The notes below the pieces were generated by a model, which saw only the letters and a program-made list of their open reading frames with translations, had not been told where the DNA came from and did not search any database. From Terebella lapidaria (lineage: Eukaryota; Annelida; Polychaeta; Terebellida; Terebellidae), in assembly GCA_949152475.1 (NCBI GenBank), contig OX424568.1:3881667-3945666 (forward strand): a stretch of DNA of 64,000 bases. Reading direction: 5' to 3'. Shown here piece by piece: positions 1 through 64,000 of this stretch. The position numbers were made by a program, and so were the translations under genes. Position 1 is the stretch's first letter, and each line of letters opens with the position of its first letter.

Positions 1-29
1 GTTAAATCACGATTATTCCTCCCCACTAG

Positions 30-57310
<57,281 letters not shown>

Positions 57311-57322
57311 ACCGCGTTTGCA

Positions 57323-57357
57323 ATCACCGACTTATAGTTTATTCATGCGTCGGTGAT
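57323..57357 (+). other. Hairpin in the PSMD1 3' untranslated region
   Basis: ATCACCGAC pairs with GTCGGTGAT across a 17-nt AT-rich loop, starting 13 nt after the stop codon. Function unknown. Confidence 0.6.
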
Positions 57358-57491
57358 AAATATATACTAAATATTAGCAAATATACTTGATAAATAACTG
57401 GAGTATTTTATGTTTAGCTCGAGTAAATATTGACTGAAAATACCAAGATTTTTTCAGTTTGTACCATGGCAAAATATTTATTGAAGACTGA

Positions 57492-57497
57492 AATAAA
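57492..57497 (+). terminator. PSMD1: PSMD1 polyadenylation signal
   Basis: AATAAA 182 nt after the stop codon, followed by a T/GT-rich stretch (TATATTGTGTCC). Confidence 0.75.
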
Positions 57498-60400
57498 AAT
57501 TTCAATTCATTGTATATATTGTGTCCGAGTTATATTTACATTTACATTATCCTGTAGGAAAAAAAAATAACCCGAAAGATAACCGAGTCAACTAGGCAAC
57601 TTCAAGGTCACCGAAAAAGCCTCACATTTAACTTCCAGTATGCCCATAATAGAACTATAAGCTATATCTTCGAGAGTAGTCTTCAAATACCACCTTATAT
57701 ATGTCTGGACATGATCTTGGTCATTCAAAGTGTTTTGTCTCATAGAAGCCAATTTGTCTATTTCAACCTTGAAGTGACCTCGATGTTGACCACTCAAGTT
57801 AAATAGATACTTGATATAGTTAATGGTAAAAAAAAACTCAATGAAAGTTATTACTTGAAAGTTGAAAATTTGGTTAAATTCTGAAGATAGCAGACAAAAA
57901 ATCATGACAAAAGCTTATCGTCTCATGTCATGTACCGTATTGGTCCTAATAGTGGCAAAAATTGTCACCCAATTAGCCTCACATAATAGAAGTATAAGCT
58001 CCATCTTCGAGAGTATTGTCTCCAAAGAACACCTCATCTGGTATATATATGTACTATTTATGTATATATGTCAGCTTTCAATTTGAAAGTCCTTGCAATC
58101 AGAATATCACTATTATACAACTTGTTACATTACTTATAAACAAAAACATGTCTTCTTCATCAATACACATTTTCAGCAACGTCCTACAACAATGTCTGTT
58201 TCGACCACCTCGAATTGAGCAAAAAATCAACAAAAAACATTAATTTTTCATTTATTTTCAAAAGATTTCACTTACACACACTGAACAATCCCAGTATATT
58301 TTCGTGGCTCCAACATGGGGTGTGCCATTGTGTTAGAATACTGTAATAAAGCACAACAGAATAGCACCCCCACTAAATAAGCTTTATTACAAGTAATAAG
58401 GACTGTGATATATTGGTATATATATACAAAATAAGCACTGTGAAAATGGTATTTCTGCAAGACTAAACCAATGCGAGGACCAGTCAATTGCACTCTGAGC
58501 TCACCAAAGATTTTGTGAGTACATTTCCGAATTTAACACTTTTGCAAGAACTGATATTTTGCGAAATTATTGGATAGTTCTAATTGCCATATTGATAGAA
58601 AAATATGAATACCATATTGGTCCTACCGTTAATAGTAGCACGGCGAGCCAAAACAAGACCTGTAGCAGCACATGCAAAAATGAGGTCAAAATTCATGTCA
58701 AATTTTAAAAAATCACTCAATAATATACTTATGATATGTAAATTGGAACACTACCAAGATTTCATTAGAAAGATATGAAATGAATTACAAGGTTAAAAAA
58801 TCGAACATTTTTGGTGAAAAGAGGGGTGCGCTCTACTATTAGTGCACGTGCCACTATTAGGACCAATACAGTATTGAGGTACTCCTGGCCATTTAGTATA
58901 ATCTAATTTATTAATTCTATATCAACTGGAGGGTGTACACTTGTATGTGTATACATACAACAAATATGTTATAACCATGATATGACAAAGTACAAATTTC
59001 ATGCCTGGTACTATAGTAACAAACAGACACATATACCGAGGTACATCATTTTTTAACAATACTTCGTGCACAATCGAAAATACAAGTACAAATATATACC
59101 ACATTATGCCAGGGACTAGGTATTAGTTTTGAACATTTTTTATTACATGTATCATTTTTGTTGATAATCATTATCAGCTACATTACGAATAGCATAGGTT
59201 TTAGTTTCCGAATCTTTCCTTTTGGTAGTGTATATATATGCCTATGAATGTAAAATGCAGCTAATTTAGTGCAAATAGTTTCTGGGTGTGAAATTTCAAT
59301 TTTCATATTAATGGCACCGATACTGCCCTCGTCATAATGCCTCGTATGGACGACAACCAAACTACAAAGGCTTGTCGAAAACAACAAATGGACAGTGTCC
59401 AACAAAGTGGACCACATAGCACGTCACAAAGGTAGGAGAAATATGCTACATTCATGCACATGTACGTACATCTCAACAGGCCATGAGTTTCAAATACATC
59501 GCATGTAGACTTGTATGTAGACACGATGTAAACATAATTTATAGATGCACAATGTAGAGAGCCACTTCCATGATCAATAGAACAACAATACATTATAATT
59601 ACCCTACAACAAAAATCATTGATTTCATTCAACAATCACATTTATGACGCATTCATATTTCATAATTCATTCGATTACTTGAAGGTAACTTTACACATAT
59701 TCGCTAAATGATTCATTCAAATTGTAAACAATTTTGTGCAAGGACAGCGAATATAGATTCACATAAATATAAAACCTCATCAGTAGAGAAACAGAGAATA
59801 TAAAACAGCAGAGTTTAACAGTGTCATCGATTTATAAGGCCACAGAGAAAGCAGACTGATGCATAAAATATTTTGGATCAAACTCCAGGTACACACATCA
59901 ATATCATACCAAAGCTGAAATATTGAAGCACAGAAGATGCATCAGACATGATTATTTTTCAAATCAGGCCATTGAAATTGTAGATAGACTAGAAGTCAGA
60001 ATCAGATACATGACAGGAAGCTGTATATTATTCAGTAATCGACGGAAACAAGAGCCTCCATAAAAATATCACGACTGAAAAACATAAACAGTTTTCGAGT
60101 AAAAACAAGTATTCAGGCATTTACTTCATTATAAATTGAAACTCAAAACAAGCTCATAGGTCCAAGTGAATATGATATGTCACAGGTAGTATGAAAACCA
60201 TGGTAACACAAACCTTCATCATGGTAACATCAACGGTCTAAAGGTTTACAGGTATTGCACTTGTAATTGTGACATCAAATCATTCATTTCTATGTAAATA
60301 TAAGTTTTTATATGGAGCACTTTCTTTACCTACAACATACACCACTTTCTGTACCACAACAACACAGCAGAAAGAAACATAAACAACATGCAAACAAATA

Positions 60401-60999
60401 ATAATAACAACAACAAACACGACAGAGGTAGCAACAACACCAAAATCTACACATACACTGGTCAAAATAGCCGTGTAAAATACAGTAACAAAGCACATCA
60501 AACAAATATAGGACCAATGGTCCTGTAGCTGACTGGGATACTGTTTCTTACTGAAGCTGGAATACCACAGTAGCTTGCAGTCCAAGTTAGGAAGTTGGAC
60601 AGAAATACAACAACAAACATTCAAGCACACATACCAGTTAATATGTAGTCACTCAATATTGTAGACTTATACTGAAGATCAAAGTTTTACATTTTTCCAG
60701 ATCTGGTTTCAACATTTTGAACACAAAAGAATACAAAGACAAACAAATACTAATATAATTGTTGTACATGCAATAAAAGACGACATGTGTAAAATTGCTT
60801 GCAACAACTACCTAGCATGCATAAAAAGTACGATGTTCACTCATTTTGTATGTATAAAAAATAACTACTTCCAACAAGTAACAATATCAATGCATAATAA
60901 ATGTTGCGATTCAAACGTGTATATTTCAAAACCTCAACTGCTAATATCATGCTGACAAGAAGTCGTTAGTGTATCGCACACTGTCGAGCCTTGCTTGTG
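57498..60999. other. Intergenic region between convergent PSMD1 and MSRB
   Basis: AT-rich. It holds a direct repeat of about 55 bp (57645-57698 and 57982-58036), a lone MITE end at 57933-57953, MITE copy 3 (58610-58873) and an X-box-like motif at about 60194. The 59-61 kb part has only short open frames and may include the MSRB 3' untranslated region; no AATAAA is seen close to its stop codon. Confidence 0.55.
58610..58873. mobile_element. MITE, copy 3
   Basis: Ends TACCATATTGGTCCTA and TAGGACCAATACAGTA. Internal GCACGGCGAGCCAAAACAAG and GCGCTCTACTATTAG match copy 1. It is shorter by an internal deletion, with a small insertion beside the left end. Confidence 0.82.
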
Positions 61000-62045
61000 T
61001 TATACGGTTGTGTGTTTCTTGAAGTCTAACGATGCTGAGTTGACACAGTAGCGTAATCGTTGTGGTTTGGGGCCGTCGTCAAAGACGTGGCCGACGTGAG
61101 CACCGCACTGACTACACGACACTTCTATACGCTGCATCGCTGAGGACAAATAGAAAAATAATGTGAATGTATAATATATGCGAAAAGGTATCAGAACAAA
61201 GATATAAAACTTTACACACTCAAGACATGCCGGTACTGAATGAGTCAAAATACTAAATACTGGTATTTACCATCGCATTTACCATTGTTTATATCACATC
61301 TTCCAGAATCGTGCATTGAGAAGGTATACTAAATATAAATTGCGTCAATTTTGGAGAGAAAAAAATTACATGTAATACAAGACAAACATCCAAATTTCAT
61401 TATATCATGAACACAACCAGAGTTCACGATACATACCATGAGTTGTGTCCTTTTTGACTGTGACTTTGCCATGTGCCACTACATCATTGAAAGACGCCCA
61501 GCCGCAGGCCGACTCAAACTTCTGGTCCGAGCGAAACAGCGGGTTGTCGCAGACCACACAAGTATACATACCTTCATCCTTCTGTCTAATATACTTCCCA
61601 CTGTATGCCCTGAGTAAGTGCCACAAAGACATGCTCTCGAATGGGTTGTACAAATGACATGCAAATGTGAGCTTCAATAATTTAAAATTATGAAATTCTG
61701 GGTTCCGAGACAACTCCATAAATTGGTAAACAAACACAAGAAGCATTCTAATTTTATACATATGAAATGCAATTTTGTTGTCATGACGGAACATCTTACA
61801 TCCATACTACTTTCAAACATTAAAGGTGTACTGATTCCTAACCTTTCAGTGCCCTTCTGTTGAGTGACGAAGTACTGGACGGGTGTCAGGCGTTTCTTGA
61901 GGTCGCCCTCGGCATACTCGAGTGGGCAGGGCTGGGCTGGAGCCTTGGAGCATGCCGCCGCTTCATCCTCAAGTCGCTTGAACTCTGGCGACGACGGTTT
62001 ACTCTTCTTCTCCTTCTCCTGCTGAACAAGGCGCAGGATGTTCAT
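61000..62045 (-). CDS. MSRB: Peptide-methionine (R)-S-oxide reductase (MsrB), cysteine type
   Basis: Three exons (62045-61843, 61609-61437, 61139-61000) join in frame to 171 residues plus stop. The enzyme reduces methionine-R-sulfoxide in proteins, repairing oxidative damage. The family core is clear: [17 protein letters not shown], zinc-site [13 protein letters not shown], second zinc pair CSQC in [18 protein letters not shown], and the catalytic cysteine in [11 protein letters not shown]. The catalytic position is TGT, not TGA, so it is not the selenocysteine MSRB1 form. The N-terminal 50 residues are charged ([17 protein letters not shown]) with no evident mitochondrial or ER signal. ATG 62045 is the first methionine after an in-frame stop upstream. 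It is convergent with PSMD1. Which paralog (MSRB2/3-like) is not resolved. Confidence 0.92.
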
Positions 62046-64000
62046 CTGTGCTCTGTTGCATGAACCGTCACCGAGTGATTCACATCAGCTTCCAGAAGGT
62101 TGCAGGTAGATTCCTATTCTGAAAATGAAATCAGTATAACATCCTGCTGAAAGGATGCCCAAAATGAACCTTATAAAAACCGAGCTCTCTTTCTAATCAG
62201 CTCTCGGTCGCTTTTGTGAGCCATTACAGTTTTTGTCTAGCCTTCTCCCAATCTGAATATCATATGCATTTTATAGTGTATCTGGTCCTATATCTTTTGT
62301 TCGTCATATTAATATTTGACTGTTGAGTGATAAACATGATTATGATAAAGAGTGAAAATTGCACCAGGCGCAGGCTACCTTCCGGCTCTTGTTAGCAGGG
62401 AATAATTTGTTTTTGGAAAAGTGAATAGCACGAACTGCTACACAATTTCGTATTTGAATAGCAGTTGTTCAAAATTGAATAGCAGTTAGAAACAACATTG
62501 TCATTGTCTTGTTTTCGTTCATATTGCAGCCAAACACGATCAGGATCCAATTCATGTGTCCACCTTTCTATCGTGCGGACAGCAACAGTCATGATGCCTG
62601 GTGAACAATGAACGTAGATATAGAAAAAGTTATTCCAACTGGTACAAAAACCATAGATAGCATAATACCATAGGCCTGAGATCGGTGATATGTCTAATCT
62701 GGTAATGGATCTCTGATTCCAAACCAAGCATGACGTTTTCGAAGCCCAGTTCATAAGCATTTCCATCGTTACCAAGGAGACCGCACACGATAGAATAAAC
62801 AGACCGCTGATGAATGATAAAACTGTCACGTGCAGCATGACTGAGTGCAATGATACCCCCCTCTAGGGCATGATTGCTCAATTGGGAGACCCCTCTAGGA
62901 CACGATGGCTATTAGGCTATACCCCTCTAGAGGCAATTGCTCAATACACCACCCCTCTCGCTTGTTGGTCGATGCGGCGGCCTATATCAAATACAAAGTT
63001 ACTTTAACTTCCGGTGCCGCTTTCACAGTGCACCTTTTTCCACCTGCCACTCAGCGCACGAACTGATATTCTAGCACAAATATCATTCAATTTTATCAGT
63101 TTATTTGACTGACGATCTCACAGCAAGAATTTTGGCCAACGCATTTGTTTCATGCGGCGACCACTTTTGCTACTCTGGATCCCTGACGTTTACTTGTATT
63201 AGCATGTAGCAGGCTAGCAGCCCGTGCACATGACAAATCACAGAAAAGATCGGGACCCATTTTTGCATCGCCTTCGTTGCGACAGAAAAACAAGATTGTA
63301 TCGCAATCCGTCGAAATTGCATCGCAAATTGCGATGCGATACCGAACAAATTATTCCCTGCTTGTTAGATCTAACAAATTACGTTTTTTAGGACAACAAT
63401 GACAGTATGTCGTATCATCGCGTAGGCTTATCGTCCGGTATGAGCGCAAGTAACAAGGGGGGGGGGGGGGGGTAGGGGGTGCCGGGTCAGTGGACTGCAT
63501 GGGGATTGGGATCATTGCTTGCTAAAAGAAATGCTTGTTTACAGCTGGTCCAAATCAACAATGCACAAGAATTTGAACTGTTACTCCTGAGCCCTGTGGT
63601 ACTAACCTAGTTTCACTCGTGTTTTATCAAGGTTACTGTAAACTTTTGTAAACAAAATATTTACCACATTGCTCACTTCCGACACAAAATTTGCACCCAT
63701 ATGGAGAGTTACCGACCAGTCGGAGGGAGTATTCGTTTTCAGACTACTTTCTAGTAGTTCCTACACCATGTACATGTAATATCAGTGTGTAATCAGCTCA
63801 TAGTGGTTACAGTTAAGCTACAGCATGTATAGTAAAATCTTTAGAAATTAGCAATGAGGTACTGTATGAGGTATCTGTTTTTTTTTATCAAAATATTTCT
63901 TCGATAGAGAAGAGAAAATTTATTTTGAAAAATCTGAGACCCCTTCAATTGACTTCAAAGGTACAATTTAGTGCGTTTTTATATTTTATGATTTAAATAT
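62046..64000. other. Upstream of MSRB
   Basis: Presumed MSRB promoter region. Two overlapping minus-strand open frames (62392-62850 and 62630-62881) have protein-like composition, with ERWTHELDPDRVWLQYERK and LLGNDGNAYELGFENVMLG. They may be a degraded transposon or exon fragment, but I recognise no family. A CCCCTCTAG phrase repeats three to four times at 62860-62960, and a G16 tract lies at 63457-63472. Confidence 0.4.

Noticed and set aside
61000..61139. Selenoprotein MSRB1
   Set aside because: The catalytic codon is TGT (RYCVNS), not in-frame TGA, so no selenocysteine insertion is needed.

Overview
This is a nuclear window from a bilaterian animal, probably a marine invertebrate. It has spliceosomal GT-AG introns, metazoan genes with clear human counterparts, polyadenylation signals and eukaryotic retrotransposons. 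I cannot name the species; a lophotrochozoan, cephalochordate or hemichordate would all fit.

Layout. Most of the window (30-57310, + strand) is the 3' three quarters of PSMD1/RPN2, the large PC-repeat scaffold subunit of the 26S proteasome base. I can place 19 exons, each with consistent phase and splice sites. Ten lie in 30-3107, one 65-nt exon is at 14237-14301, and eight lie in 53483-57310. The introns after exons 10 and 11 are 11.1 kb and 39.2 kb.

The 39-kb intron contains a complete two-exon serotonin 5-HT2-family receptor on the opposite strand (20705-38362), with an unusually long third cytoplasmic loop of about 700 residues. In human, HTR2B also lies antisense inside PSMD1, so this nested pair may be a very old arrangement. 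Downstream, facing PSMD1, is a three-exon methionine-R-sulfoxide reductase B gene (61000-62045, - strand).

Mobile DNA is layered. Two full-length DIRS1-type tyrosine-recombinase retrotransposons (4664-11245 and 27754-34261) have inverted terminal repeats and an internal complementary region that joins the reverse complements of both element ends. The first sits inside a tandem array of 147-bp monomers, which is itself the core of a larger hairpin-ended repeat (3242-11671). A second copy of that repeat, without the DIRS insertion, is at 44489-46750. The second DIRS element lies in the receptor's intron. There are also three TA-flanked MITEs of one family, a foldback element, a 23-bp minisatellite directly after a PSMD1 donor site, and several perfect palindromes.

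Most interesting: the nested PSMD1/5-HT2 pair; six copies, at an exact 100-bp period, of a PSMD1 3' splice site and exon start; a scatter of RFX X-box-like palindromes around the receptor; the 147-bp repeat with a cleanly reconstructable empty site; and a cluster of GC-rich hairpins exactly where the Gag frame of the first DIRS element changes.
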